Assembly: GCF_051401765.1 (NCBI RefSeq)
Contig: NW_027480450.1
Span: 4,216,001 to 4,280,000, forward strand
Origin: Calliopsis andreniformis
Taxonomy: Eukaryota > Arthropoda > Insecta > Hymenoptera > Andrenidae
Reading direction: 5' to 3'
Length of the DNA: 64,000 bases
How positions within the stretch are numbered: the first letter of the stretch is position 1; the number at the start of each line of letters is the position of its first letter. Of the stretch, positions 12,251-25,637 are shown one piece after another. The notes beneath the pieces are model-generated. The model was not told the DNA's origin and did no database searches. It saw only the letters and a list, made by a program, of their open reading frames with translations. Position numbers and translations under genes: made by a program.

Positions 12251-13249
12251 TTCTTCAAACCTCAATACCCAATCCTCAATCTTCAATCCTCAATCCCCAA
12301 TCCTCAGTACCCAATCCTCAATCTTCAATCCTCAATCCTCAATCCTCAATACTCAGTCCTCAATCCTCAGTCCTCAGTCCTCAACCCTCAATCCTCAACC
12401 CTCAGCCCTCATCCTCAATCCTCAATCCTCAATCCTCAATCCTGAACCTTCAATCCTCAATACTCAATCTTCAATTCTCAATCCTCAGTCCTCATACCTC
12501 AATTCTGAATCCTCAATCCTGAATGCTCAATCTTCAGCCCCGAGTCCTCAACAATCAGTTGTCAATCCTCAATCCTCAATAGAATATCCTCAATTCACAG
12601 TTTTCAATACTCAATACTCAATCTGCAATCTTCAATCCTCAATACTCAACCATCAATCCTCAATTCTCAATATTCAACAGAATATCCTGAATTCTCATAT
12701 TTCTATACTCAATACACAATATTCAATAATCAAATCTCAATCCTCAAAGATCAATTCTCAACACGCAATCCTCAACACTCAGTCCTCTCTTTTTAATCCT
12801 CCATCCTCAACCCTCAATCCTCTAGCGTCAATACTCAATCCTCAACCCTCAACCCTCAATCCTCATTCTTCAATCCTCAATACCCAATCCTCAATCTTCA
12901 ATCCTCAATCCTCAATCCTCAATACCCAATCCTCAATCTTCAATCCTCAATCCTCAATCCTCAGTCCCAAATACTCAATCTTCAATCCCCAATCCCCAAT
13001 CCTCAATGCTCAATCCTCAATCCTCAATCTACAATCCTCAATACTCAGTCTTCAATCCTCAATGCTCAATCGTCAATCCCCAAGCCTCAGTCCTCAATCC
13101 TCAATCCTCAACCCTCACACCTCAATCCTCAACCGTCAGTCCTCGTCCTCAATCCTCAACCCTCAATACTCAATCCTCAATCTTCAATCATCAACACTCA
13201 GCCCTCATACTCAATCCTCAATCCTCAATCCTCAATCCTCAATCCTCAA

Positions 13250-16200
13250 TCTTCAATCCTCAATACTCAAACTTCAATCCTCAATCCTCTCTCATCAAAC
13301 CTCAATTCTGAATCCTCAATCCTGAATCCTCAATCTTCAGCCCTCAGTCCTCAACAATCAGTTGTCAATCCTCAATCCTCAATAGAATATCCCCAATTCA
13401 CAGTTTTGAATACTCAGTACTCAACCTGCAATCTTCAAATCTCCATCCACAAACATCAATTCACATCACTCAACCCTCAACAGTCAGTCCTCAATGATCA
13501 ATCCTCAATCCTCAATTCTCAACCTTCAATCCTCAATACTGAATCTTCAATCCTCAATCCCCAATCCCCAATCCTCAATCCTCAATCCTCAATTCTCAAT
13601 CCTCAGTCCCAAATACTCAATCTTCAATCCCCAATCCCCAATCCTCAATGCTCAATCCTCAATCCTCAATCTACAATCCTCAATACTCAATCTTCAATCC
13701 TCAATCCTCAATCCTCAATCCTCAATACTCAATCCTCAATCATCAATACTCAATCCTCAATCCTCAATACTCGACCCTCAATGCTCAACCATCAATCCTC
13801 AATTCCCAATACTGACTAGAATATCCTGAATTCTCAGGATTCAATACTCAAACATCAATCCTCAACCCTCAGCCCTCATCCATCATCCTCAAACCTCAAT
13901 CCTCAATCCTCAATCTTCAATCCTGTATACTCAATCTTCAATCATCAATCATCAATCCTCAATCCTCAATCCTCAATCCTCAGTCATGAATACTCAATCT
14001 TCAATACTCAATCCTCAATCCTCAATCCTCAATCCTCAATGGTCAAGCCTCAATCCTCATTCCTCAAACCTCAATCCTCAGCCCTCAGTCCTCATCCTCA
14101 ATTCTCAATTCTCAATTCTCAATCCTCAATCCTCAATCCTCAATCTTCAATCCTCAATAATCAATCTCCAATCCTTGATACTCAATCCCCAATCCTCAAT
14201 GCCTTAATCCATCAATCTTCAATCCTCAATCCCCAGTCCTCAATCTACAATCCTCAATGCTCTATCCTCAATCCTCAATCCTCAGTCCTCTCTCTTTAAT
14301 CCTCCATCCTCAACCCTCAATCCTCAAGCGTCAATACTCAATCCTCAATCCTCAATCCTCAATCCTCAATCCTCAACCTTCAATCCTCAATACTCAATCT
14401 TCAACCCTCAATCCTCAGTCCTCATACCTCAATAATGAATCCTCAATCCTGAATCCTCAACCTTCAGCCCTCAGTCCTCAACAATCAACTGTCAATCCTC
14501 AGTTCCCAGTAGAGTATCATCAATTCACAGTATTCAATACTCAATCCCAATTCTTCAATCTTCAAATCTAAATCCACAAGCATCAATTCTCATCACTCAA
14601 CCCTCAACACTCAATCCTCAATCTTCAATCCTCAATCCTCAATCCTCAACGTTCAATCCTCAATACACAATCTTCAATCCTCAATCCTCAGTTCTCAATC
14701 CTCAATACTCAATCCAAAATCGTCAACCCTCAATCCCCAATCATCAATCTTCAATCCTCAATCCTCAATCCTCAATCCTCAATCTTCAATACTCAATCTT
14801 CAATCCTCAATTCCCAATCATCAAACCTTAGTCCCCAATCCTCAATCCTCAATCTTCAATCCTCAATTCTCAGTACTCAACAGAATATCCTGAATTCTCA
14901 TATTTCTATACTCAATACACAATATTCAATAATCAAATCTCAATCCTCAAAGATCAATTCTCAACACTCAATCCTCAACACTCAGTCCTCTCTCTTTAAT
15001 ACTCCATCCTCAACCCGCAATCCTCAAGCGTCAATACCCAATACTCAATCCTCGATCCTCAATCCTCATTCTTCAATCCTCAATACCCAATCCTCAATCT
15101 TCAATCCTCAATCCTCAATCCTCAATACCCAATCCTCAATCTTCAATCCTCAATCCTCAATCCTCAATGCTCAGTCCTCAATCCTCAGTCCTCAGTCCTC
15201 AATCCTCAATCCTCAATCCTCAATCCTCAATACCCAATCCTCAATCTTCAATCCTCGATCCTCAATCCTCAATCCTCAATCTTCAATCCTCAATACTCAA
15301 TCTTCAATCCTCAATTCCCAATCATCAATCCTTAGTCCCCAATCCTCAATCCTCAATCTTCAATCCTCATTACTCAATCTTCAATCTTCAATCCTCAATT
15401 CTCAATCCTCAATTCTCAATCCTCAATCCGCAATCCTCAGACCTCAATCATCAATACTCAACCCTCTGTCCTCGACCTCAATCCACAACCCTCAATCCTC
15501 AATCCACAGTCCTCAATCCTCAATCCTCAGTCCTCAAACCTCAATCCTGAATCCTCAATCCTGAATGCTCAATCTTCAGCACTGAGTCCTCAACTATCAG
15601 TTGTCAATCCTCGATCCTCAATAGAATATCCTCAATTCACAGTTTTCAATACTCAATGCTCAATCTGCAATCTTCAATCCTCAATACTCAATCTTCAATC
15701 CTCAATCCTCGGTCCTCAAACCTCAATTCTGAATCCTCAATACTGAATCCTCAATCTTCAGACCTCAGTCCTCAACGATCAGTTGTCAATCCTCAATCCT
15801 CAATAGAATATCCTCAATTCACAGTTTTCAATACTCAATACTCAATCTGCAATCTTCAAATCTCTATCCACAAACATCAATTCTCATCACTCAACCCTCA
15901 ACACTCTGTCCTCAATGTTCAATCCTCAATCCTCAATTCTCAATCTTCAATTCTCAATACTGTATCTTCAATCCTCAATCCTCAATCCTCAATCCTCAAT
16001 CCTCAATCCTCAATCCTCAATCTTCAATACTCAGCCCCCAATCCTCGGTCTTCAATCCTCGATCCTCAATCCTCAATCCTCAATCCTCAATCCTCAATCC
16101 TCAATCATCAATCCTCAATACTCGATCTTCAATCCTCAATCCTCAGTTCTCAATCCTCAATCCTCAATCCTAAATCATCAATCCACAATCTTCAATACTC

Positions 16201-18415
16201 AATCCTCAATCCTCAATCTTCAATACTCAGTCCCCAATCCTCAGTCTTCAATCCTCGATCCTCAATCCTCAATCCTCAATCCTCAATCCTCAATCCTCAA
16301 TCATCAATCCTCAATACTCGATCATCAATCCTCAATCCTCAGTTCTCAATCCTCAATCCTAAATCATCAATCCACAATCTTCAATGCTCAATACTCAATC
16401 CTCAATCCTCAATGCTCAATACTCAACCATCAATCCTCAATTCTCAATTCTCAATAGAATATCCTGAGTTCTCAGGATTCAATACACAAACCTCAATCCT
16501 CAACCCTCAGCCCTCATGCTCAGTCCTCAATCCTCAATCCTCAACATTCAATCCTCAATACTCAATCTTCAATCCTCAATCCTCAATCCTCAATCCTCAA
16601 TCCTCAATCCTCAGTCATCAATCATAAATCTTCAATACTCAATCGTCAATCCTCAGTCCTCAATCCTCAATCCTCAATCCTCGTTCTTCAAACCTCAATC
16701 CTCAACCCTCAGTCCTCATCCTCAATTATCAATTCCCAATCCTCAAACCTCAATCCTCAACCCTCAGCCCTCATGCTCAATCCTCAATCCTCAAACCTCA
16801 AACCTCAACCGTCAGTCCTCGTCCTCAATCCTCAACACTCAATACTCAATCCTCAATCTTCAACCATCAATACTCAATCTTCAATCCTCAATCCTCAATC
16901 CTCAATCCTCAATCCTCAATACTCAATATTCAATCCTCAATCCTCAACCCTCAATCCTCAATCCTCAATCCTCAGTCATCAATCCTCAATCTTCAACACT
17001 CAATCACCAATACCCAATCCTCAATCTTCAATCCTCAATCCTCAATCCTCAATACCCAATCCTCAATCTTCAATCCTCAATCCTCAATCCTCAATACTCA
17101 GTCCTCAATCCTCAGTCCTCAGTCCTCAATCCTCAATCCTCAACCCTCAGCCCTCATCCTCAATCCTCAATCCTCAATCCTCAATCCTCAATCTTCAATC
17201 CTCAACCACTCAATCTTCAATCCTCAATCCTCAGTCCTCATACTTCAATTCTGAATCCTCAGTCCTGAATCCTCAATCTTCAGCCATCAGTCCTCAACAA
17301 CCAACTGTCGATCCTCAGTCCTCAATAGAATATCCTCAATTCACAGTATTCAATACTCAATCCCCATTCTTCAATCCCCAAATCTAAATCCACAAACATC
17401 AATTCTCATTACTCAACCCTCAATCCTCAATCCTCAATCCTCAATCCTCAGTCATCAATCCTCAATCTTCAACACTCAATCGTCAATCCTCAGTCCTCAA
17501 TCCTCAATCCTCAATCCTCGTTTCTCAATCCTCAATCCTCAACCCTCAGTCCTCATCCTCAACTATCAATTCCCAATTCTCAATCCTCAATCCTCAATCC
17601 TCAATCCTCAATCTTGAATCCTCAATAATCAATCTCCAATCCTAGATCCTCAATCCCCAATCCTCAATCCTTAATCCTCAATCTTCAATCCTCAATCCCC
17701 AGTCCTCAATCTTCAATCCTCAATGCTGTATCCTCAATCCTCAAGCCTCAGTCCTCAATCCTCAATCCTCAATCCTCCAACCTCAAACCTCAACCGTCAA
17801 TCCTCGTCCTCAATCCTCAACAATCAATACTCAATCCTCAATCTTCAACCATCAATACTCAATCTTCAATCCTCAATCCTGAATCCTCAATCCTCAATCC
17901 TCAATATTCAACACACAACCCTCAACCATCAATCCTCAATACTCAACCATCAATCCTCAATTCTCAATACTCAATAGAATATCCTTAATTCTCATGGATC
18001 TATACTCAATCCACAATATTCAATAATCAAACCTCAATCCTCAAAGATCAATTCACAACACTCAATCCTCAACACTCAGTCCTCTATCTTCAATCCTCCA
18101 TTCTCAACCCTCAATCCTCAAGCGTCAATCCTCAATCCTCAATCCTCAACGCTCTATCCTCAGTCCTCGAACCCCAATCCCGAATCCTCAATCCTGAATC
18201 CTCAATCTTCAGACCTCAGTCTTCAAAAATCAATTGTCAATCCTCAATCCTCAATAGAATATCCTTAATTCACAGGTTTCAATACTCAATCCCCATTCTT
18301 CAATCTTCAAATCTCAATCCTCAAACGTCAATTCTCATCACTCAACCCTCAACACTCAGTCCTCAATCTTCAATCCTCAATCCTCAATCCTCAATCTTCA
18401 ATCCTCAATCCTCAA
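13250..18415 (+). repeat. 5.17-kb tandem duplication, unit 1
   Basis: Left unit of a large tandem duplication. The initial offset to unit 2 is 5,166 (738 x 7). Landmarks in order: 'cctctctcatcaaacc' (13285), A module (13370-13500), B hairpin preceded by 'actgactag' (13823), E module (about 14160-14270), A module (14490-14620), C2 module (14880-15030), two A modules (15620 and 15800), B hairpin (16461), A module (17330), E module (about 17625-17735), C3 module (about 17970-18120) and A-like module (18250). Unit 1 keeps about 1.38 kb (roughly 16160-17445) that unit 2 lacks. Confidence 0.82.
15771..15920 (+). repeat. A module (representative of about 50 copies)
   Basis: A landmark of about 150 bases with fixed wording: 'tcaacaatcagttgtc', 'caatagaatatcctc', 'aattcacagttttcaat', 'caatctgcaatcttc', 'aaatctctatccacaaac', 'atcaattctcatcactc', 'aacactcagtcctc', 'aatgttcaat'. 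The spacing breaks the 7-base phase. Copies occur in every domain, for example near 1416, 2150, 4858, 6706, 10679, 13381, 18548, 21121, 25187, 30048, 36310, 43355, 47499, 56298, 60708 and 62982. The left flank usually carries 'cctgaatcctcaatcttcag'. It is not a gene: no frame stays open through it consistently, and the wording drifts like the rest of the array. Confidence 0.85.
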
Positions 18416-21400
18416 TCTTCAATCCTCAATACTCAATCTTCAATCCTCAATCCTCTCTCATCAAACCTCAATTCTGAATCCTCAATCCTGAATCCTCAAT
18501 CTTCAGCCCTCAGTCCTCAACAATCAGTTGTCAATCCTCAATCCTCAATAGAATATCCCCAATTCACAGTTTTGAATACTCAGTACTCAACCTGCAATCT
18601 TCAAATCTCCATCCACAAACATCAATTCACATCACTCAACCCTCAACAGTCAGTCCTCAATGATCAATCCTCAATCCTCAATTCTCAACCTTCAATCCTC
18701 AATACTGAATCTTCAATCCTCAATCCCCAATCCCCAATCCTCAATCCTCAATCCTCAATCCTCAATCCTCAGTCCCAAATACTCAATCTTCAATCCCCAA
18801 TCCCCAATCCTCAATGCTCAATCCTCAATCCTCAATCTACAATCCTCAATACTCAATCTTCAATCCTCAATCCTCAATCCTCAATCCTCAATACTCAATC
18901 CTCAATCATCAATCCTCAACCTTCAATACTCAACCCTCAATCCTCAATCCTCAATCCTCAATCCTCAATCATCAATCCTCAATCTTCAATACTCAATCCT
19001 CAATCCTCAATACTCGACCCTCAATGCTCAACCATCAATCCTCAATTCCCAATACTGACTAGAATATCCTGAATTCTCAGGATTCAATACTCAAACATCA
19101 ATCCTCAACCCTCAGCCCTCATCCATCATCCTCAAACCTCAATCCTCAATCCTCAATCTTCAATCCTGTATACTCAATCTTCAATCATCAATCATCAATC
19201 CTCAATCCTCAATCCTCAATCCTCAGTCATGAATACTCAATCTTCAATACTCAATCCTCAATCCTCAATCCTCAATCCTCAATGGTCAAGCCTCAATCCT
19301 CATTCCTCAAACCTCAATCCTCAGCCCTCAGTCCTCATCCTCAATTCTCAATTCTCAATTCTCAATCCTCAATCCTCAATCCTCAATCTTCAATCCTCAA
19401 TAATCAATCTCCAATCCTTGATACTCAATCCCCAATCCTCAATCCTTAATCCATCAATCTTCAATCCTCAATCCCCAGTCCTCAATCTACAATCCTCAAT
19501 GCTCAATCCTCAATCCTCAATCCTCAGTCCTCTCTCTTTAATCCTCCATCCTCAACCCTCAATCCTCAAGCGTCAATACTCAATCCTCAATCCTCAATCC
19601 TCAATCCTCAATCCTCAACCTTCAATCCTCAATACTCAATCTTCAACCCTCAATCCTCAGTCCTCATACCTCAATTATGAATCCTCAATCCTGAATCCTC
19701 AACCTTCAGCCCTCAGTCCTCAACAATCAACTGTCAATCCTCAGTTCCCAGTAGAGTATCATCAATTCACAGTATTCAATACTCAATCCCAATTCTTCAA
19801 TCTTCAAATCTAAATCCACAAGCATCAATTCTCATCACTCAACCCTCAACACTCAATCCTCAATCTTCAATCCTCAATCCTCAATCCTCAACGTTCAATC
19901 CTCAATACTCAATCCACAATCGTCAACCCTCAATCCCCAATCATCAATCTTCAATCCTCAATCCTCAATCCTCAATCCTCAATCTTCAATACTCAATCTT
20001 CAATCCTCAATTCCCAATCATCAAACCTTAGTCCCCAATCCTCAATCCTCAATCTTCAATCCTCAATTCTCAATACTCAACAGAGTATCCTGAATTCTCA
20101 TATTTCTATACTCAATACACAATATTCAATAATCAAATCTCGATCCTCAAAGATCAATTCTCAACACTCAATCCTCAACACTCAGTCCTCTCTCTTTAAT
20201 ACTCCATCCTCAACCCGCAATCCTCAAGCGTCAATACCCAATCCTCAATCCTCGATCCTCAATCCTCATTCTTCAATCCTCAATACCCAATCCTCAATCT
20301 TCAATCCTCAATCCTCAATCCTCAATACCCAATCCTCAATCTTCAATCCTCAATCCTCAATCCTCAATGCTCAGTCCTCAATCCTCAGTCCTCAGTCCTC
20401 AATCCTCAATCCTCAACCCTCAGCCCTCATCCTCAATCCTCAATCCTCAATCCTTGATCCTCAATCTTCAATCCTCAATACTCAATATTCAATCCTCAAT
20501 CCTCAATCCTCAATCCTCAATCCTCAATCCTCAATCCTCAATCCTCAATACCCAATCCTCAATCTTCAATCCTCAATCCTCAATCCTCAATCCTCAATCT
20601 TCAATCCTCAATACTCAATCTTCAATCCTCAATTCCCAATCATCAATCCTTAGTCCCCAATCCTCAATCCTCAATCTTCAATCCTCATTACTCAATCTTC
20701 AATCTTCAATCCTCAATTCTCAATCCTCAATTCTCAATCCTCAATCCGCAATCCTCAGACCTCAATCATCAATACTCAACCCTCTGTCCTCGACCTCAAT
20801 CCACAACCCTCAATCCTGAATCCACAGTCCTCAATCCTCAATCCTCAGTCCTCAAACCTCAATCCTGAATCCTCAATCCTGAATGCTCAATCTTCAGCAC
20901 TGGGTCCTCAACTATCAGTTGTCAATCCTCGATCCTCAATAGAATATCCTCAATTCACAGTTTTCAATACTCAATGCTCAATCTGCAATCTTCAATCCTC
21001 AATACTCAATCTTCAATCCTCAATCCTCGGTCCTCAAACCTCAATTCTGAATCCTCAATACTGAATCCTCAATCTTCAGACCTCAGTCCTCAACGATCAG
21101 TTGTCAATCCTCAATCCTCAATAGAATATCCTCAATTCACAGTTTTCAATACTCAATACTCAATCTGCAACCTTCAAATCTCTATCCACAAACATCAATT
21201 CTCATCACTCAACCCTCAACACTCTGTCCTCAATGTTCAATCCTCAATCCTCAATTCTCAATCTTCAATTCTCAATACTGTATCTTCAATCCTCAATCCT
21301 CAATCCTCAATCCTCAATCCTCAATCCTCAATCATCAATCCTCAATACTCGATCTTCAATCCTCAATCCTCAGTTCTCAATCCTCAATCCTCAGTCATCA

Positions 21401-22320
21401 ATCCTCAATCTTCAACACTCAATCGTCAATCCTCAGTCCTCAATCCTCAATCCTCAATCCTCGTTCCTCAAACCTCAATCCTCAACCCTCAGTCCTCATC
21501 CTCAACTATCAATTCCCAATTCTCAATCCTCAATCCTCAATCCTCAATCTTGAATCCTCAATAATCAATCTCCAATCCTAGATCCTCAATCCCCAATCCT
21601 CACTCCTTAATCCTCAATCTTCAATCCTCAATCCCCAGTCCTCAATCTTCAATCCTCAATGCTGTATCCTCAATCCTCAAGCCTCAGTCCTCAATCCTCA
21701 ATCCTCAATCCTCCAACCTCAAACCTCAACCGTCAGTCCTCGTCCTCAATCCTCAACAATCAATACTCAATCCTCAATCTTCAACCATCAATACTCAATC
21801 TTCAATCCTCAATCCTGAATCCTCAATCCTCAATCCTCAATATTCAACACACAACCCTCAACCATCAATCCTCAATACTCAACCATCAATCTTCAATTCT
21901 CAATACTCAATAGAATATCCTTAATTCTCATGGATCTATACTCAATCCACAATATTCAATAATCAAACCTCAATCCTCAAAGATCAATTCACAACACTCA
22001 ATCCTCAACACTCAGTCCTCTATCTTCAATCCTCCATTCTCAACACTCAATCCTCAAGCGTCAATCCTCAATCCTCAATCCTCAACGCTCTATCCTCAGT
22101 CCTCGAACCCCAATCCCGAATCCTCAATTGTGAATCCTCAATCTTCAGACCTCAGTCTTCAAAAATCAATTGTCAATCCTCAATCCTCAATAGAATATCC
22201 TTAATTCACAGGTTTCAATACTCAATCCCCATTCTTCAATCTTCAAATCTCAATCCTCAAACGTCAATTCTCATCACTCAACCCTCAACACTCAGTCCTC
22301 AATCATCAATCCTCAATCCT
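18416..22320 (+). repeat. 5.17-kb tandem duplication, unit 2 (internally deleted)
   Basis: Follows unit 1 directly and repeats its landmarks. Changes in the running offset locate the indels: +77 (11 heptamers) near 18900; 1 base near 19444; -42 (6 heptamers) near 19910, where a 'cacaatcttcaatcc...gttctc' stretch is missing; net +118 between about 20400 and 20600; and a loss of 1,382 near 21380. At the last point sequence equivalent to about 16160 is joined to sequence equivalent to about 17445. Unit 2 also carries point changes such as 'actgggtcc' for 'actgagtcc'. Similarity to unit 1 ends near 22320. Confidence 0.8.
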
Positions 22321-22330
22321 CAATCCTCAA

Positions 22331-22500
22331 TCTTCAATACTCAATACTCAATTTTCAATCCTCAATCCTCAATTCTCAATCCTCAATACTCAATCCTCAA
22401 TCGTCAATCCTCAATCCCCAATCCTCAATCTTCAATCCTCAATCCTCAATCCTCAATCCTCAGTCCTCAAACTTAAATCCTCAATACTCAATATTCAATC
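22331..22500 (+). repeat. 'acttaaatcc' block, copy 1 of 3
   Basis: A block of about 170 bases running from 'actcaattttcaatcc' to 'cctcaaacttaaatcctc' and 'caatattcaatcc'. It recurs at 24753-24922 (offset 2,422, which is 346 x 7) and near 29615-29784. It links the right end of the 5.17-kb unit to block Y: the preceding E/C3/A modules also match, at offset 2,471 before a 49-base step. Confidence 0.75.
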
Positions 22501-22639
22501 CTCAATCCTCAATGCTCAATCCTCAATCCTCAATCCTCAATCATCAATACTCAACCCTCAGTCCTCGTCCTCAATCCGCAACCCTCAATCCTCAATCCTC
22601 AATATTCAATCATCAATATTCAATCTTCAATCCTCAATC

Positions 22640-23565
22640 CTCAATCCTCAATCTTCAATCCTCAGTCCCAAATCCTCAATCTCCGATCCTCAATCCCCAA
22701 TCCTCAATCCTCAATCCTCAATCCTCAATCTACAATCCTCAACACTCAATCTTCAATCCTCAATCCTCAATTGTCAATCCTCAATCCTCAATCCTCAATC
22801 ATCAATCCTCAACCTTCAATACACAACACTCAATCCTCAATCCTCAATCCTCAATCCTCAATCCTCAGTCATGGATACTCAATCTTCTATACTCAATCCT
22901 CAATCCTCAATTCTCAATCCTCAATCCTCAATCCTCATTCCTCATTCCTCATTCCTCATTCCTCAAACCTCAATCCTCAACCCTCAGCCCTCATCCTCAA
23001 TTCTCAATTCTCAATCCTCAATCCTCAATCCTCAATCTTCAATCCTCAATAATCAATCTCCAATCCTAGATACTCAATCCCCAATCCTCAATCCTTAACC
23101 CTCTATCTTCAATCCTCAATCCCCAGTCCTCAATCTACAATCCTCAATGCTCAATCCTCAATCCTCAATCCTCACTCGTCAATCCTCAATCCTCAATCCT
23201 CAAACCTCAATACTCAACCGCCAGTCCTCGCCCTCAATCATCAGCCCTCAATCCTCAATCCTCAATCCTCAACCCTCAATCCTCATTCCTCAAACCTCAA
23301 TCCTCAACCCTCAGACCTCATCCTCAATTCTCAATTCTCAATTCACAATCCTCAATACTCAATCTTCAATCCTCAATACTCAATCTGTAATCCTCAATCG
23401 TCAATCCTCAATCCTCAATCCTAATTCTTCAATCCTGAATACCCAATCCTCAACCTTCAGTCCTCAATCCTCAATCCTCAATTCTCAATCCTCTATCCTC
23501 TATGTTCAGTCTTCAATACCCAATCCTGAATCTTCAGTCCTCAATCCTCAATCCTCAATCCTCAA
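22640..23565 (+). repeat. Block X, copy 1 (second copy 30589-31514)
   Basis: About 925 bases shared with 30589-31514 at a constant offset of 7,949. Shared landmarks: 'cagtcccaaatcc', 'caatctccgatcc', 'tcagtcatggatactc', three 'attcctc' units in a row ('cctcattcctcattcc'), the E module with 'ccttaaccctctatc', and 'ctaattcttcaatcctgaat'. In this copy block X lies immediately left of block Y. Confidence 0.8.
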
Positions 23566-25637
23566 TCCTCAATCCTCAATCCTCAATCCTCAGTCTTCAA
23601 TCCTCAGTCCCCAATCCTCAATCTTCAATCCTCAATCCTCAATTCTCAATCCTCAATCCTCAATCCTAAATCATCAATCCACAATCTTCAATACTCAATA
23701 GAATATCCTGAGTTCTGAGGATTCAATGCTCAAACCTCAATCCTCAACCCTCAGCCCTCATTCTCAATCCTCAATCCTCAATCCTCAATCCCCAATATTC
23801 AATCCTCAATACTCAATATTCAATCCTCAATCCTCAATCCTCAATCCTCAATCCTCAATCCTCAGTCATCAATCCTCAATCTTCAACACTCAATCGTCAA
23901 TCCTCAGTCCTCAATCCTCAATCCTCAAACCTCGTTCCTCAAACCTCAATCCTCAACCCTCAGTCCTCATCCTCAATTATCAATTCCCAATTCTCAATCC
24001 TCAATCCTCAATCCTCAATCTTGAATCCTCAATAATCAATCTCCAATCCTAGATCCTCAATCCCCAATCCTCAATCCTTAATCCTGAATCTTCAATCCTC
24101 AATCCCCAGTCCTCAATCTTCAATCCTCAATGCTCAATCCTCAATCCTCAAGTCTCAGTCCTAAATCCTCAATCCTCAATCCTCAAACCTCAAACCTCAA
24201 CCGTCAGTCCTCGTCCTCAATCCTCAACAATCAATACTCAATCCTCGATCATCAACCATCAATACTCAATCTTCAATCCTCAATCCTCAATCCTCAATCC
24301 TCAATCCTCAATATTCAACACACAACCCTCAACCATCAATCCTCAATACTCAACCATCATTCCTCAATTCTCAATACTCAATAGAATATCCTGAACTCTC
24401 ATGGATCTATACTCAATCCACAATATTCAATAATCAAACCTCAATCCTCAAAGATCAATTCTCAACCCTCAATCCTCAAGCGTCAATCCTCAATCCTCAA
24501 TCCTCAACGCTCTATCCTCAGTCCTCGAACCCCAATCCCGAATCCTCAATCCTGAATCCTCAATCTTCAGACCTCAGTCTTCAAAAATCAATTGTCAATC
24601 CTCAATCCTCAATAGAATATCCTTAATTCACAGTTTTCAATACTCAATCCCCATTCTTCAATCTTCAAATCTCAATCCTCAAACGTCAATTCTCATCACT
24701 CAACCCTCAACACTCAGTCCTCAATCTTCAATCCTCAATCCTCAATCCCCAATCTTCAATACTCAATACTCAATTTTCAATCCTCAATCCTCAATTCTCA
24801 ATCCTCAATACTCAATCCTCAATCGTCAATCCTCAATCCCCAATCCTCAATCTTCAATCCTCAATCCTCAATCCTCAATCCTCAGTCCTCAAACTTAAAT
24901 CCTCAATACTCAATATTCAATCCTCTATCCTCAATCCTCAATCCTCAATCCTCAATCCTCAATCCTCAATACTCAACCTTCAATCCTCGATACTCAATCC
25001 TCAATCCTCAATCCTCAATCCTCAATCCTCAATACTCATTCTTCGATCCTCAATACCCAATCCTCAATCCTCAATCCTCAGTCCTCAATCCTCAGTCCTC
25101 AAACCTCAATCCTGAATCCTCAATCCTGAATCCTCAATCTTCAGCCCTGTGTCCTCAACAGTCAGTTGTAATTCCTCAATCCTCAATAGAATATCCTCAA
25201 TTCACAGTTTTCAATACTCAATACTCAAACTGCAATCTCCAAATCTCTATCCACAAACATCAATTCTCGACACTAAACCCTCAACACTCTGTCCCCAGTC
25301 CTCAATCTTCAATCCTCAATCCTCAATCCTCAATCCTCAACCCTCAGCCCTCATCCTCAATCCTCAACCCTCAATCCTCAATCCTCAATCCTCAATCTAC
25401 AATCCTCAATACTCAATTATCAATCGTCAATCCTCAGTCCTCAAACCTCAATTCTGAATCCTCAATCCTGAATCCTCAATCTTCAGCACTCAGTCCTCAA
25501 CAATCAGTTGTCAATCCTCAATCCTCAATAGAATATCTTCAATTCACAGTTTTGAATACTCAATACTCAATCTGCAATCTTCAAATCTCTATCCACAAAC
25601 ATCAATTCTCATCACTCAAACCTCAACACTCAGTCCT
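23566..25637 (+). repeat. Block Y, copy 1 (second copy 28383-30499)
   Basis: About 2.07 kb shared with 28383-30499. The offset is 4,813 up to the C3 module and 4,862 afterwards. The 49-base (7 x 7) step is visible near 24463, where this copy lacks the 'cactcaatcctcaatactc...tcctccattc' part of the C3 tail. Contains a B hairpin with one mismatched arm base (23705), E module (24031-24140), C3 module (24381), the 'acttaaatcc' block (24753), and A modules near 24612, 25187 and 25527. It ends where 'aacactcagtcc' continues into 'tcagtcctcagtcctcaacc' in place of 'tcaatgttc'. Confidence 0.82.
24031..24140 (+). repeat. E module (representative of about 22 copies)
   Basis: A landmark of about 110 bases: 'aataatcaatctccaatcc', 'tagatcctcaatcccc', 'aatccttaatcc', 'caatccccagtcctc', 'aatcctcaatgctcaatcc'. 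The 'ctccaatcctagat' signature or a close variant is near 5509, 7357, 11341, 14170, 17639, 19416, 21577, 23064, 24048, 28861, 31014, 44713, 45245, 45915, 46430, 48290, 49422, 50467, 51242, 53041, 54254 and 57392. It is missing from 31.1-44.7 kb and from 57.5 kb to the end. Confidence 0.83.

Noticed and set aside
16160..17445. A fundamental 1.38-kb unit, because 1,380 (62 to 1442), 1,370 (32575 to 33945) and 1,382 (loss at 21.38 kb) are similar sizes
   Set aside because: The three segments do not share module order, so the similar lengths are probably coincidence.
24040..24060. 'cctagat' or 'ctag' in E modules as regulatory sites
   Set aside because: There is no gene to regulate and no other promoter element; it is used here only as a landmark.
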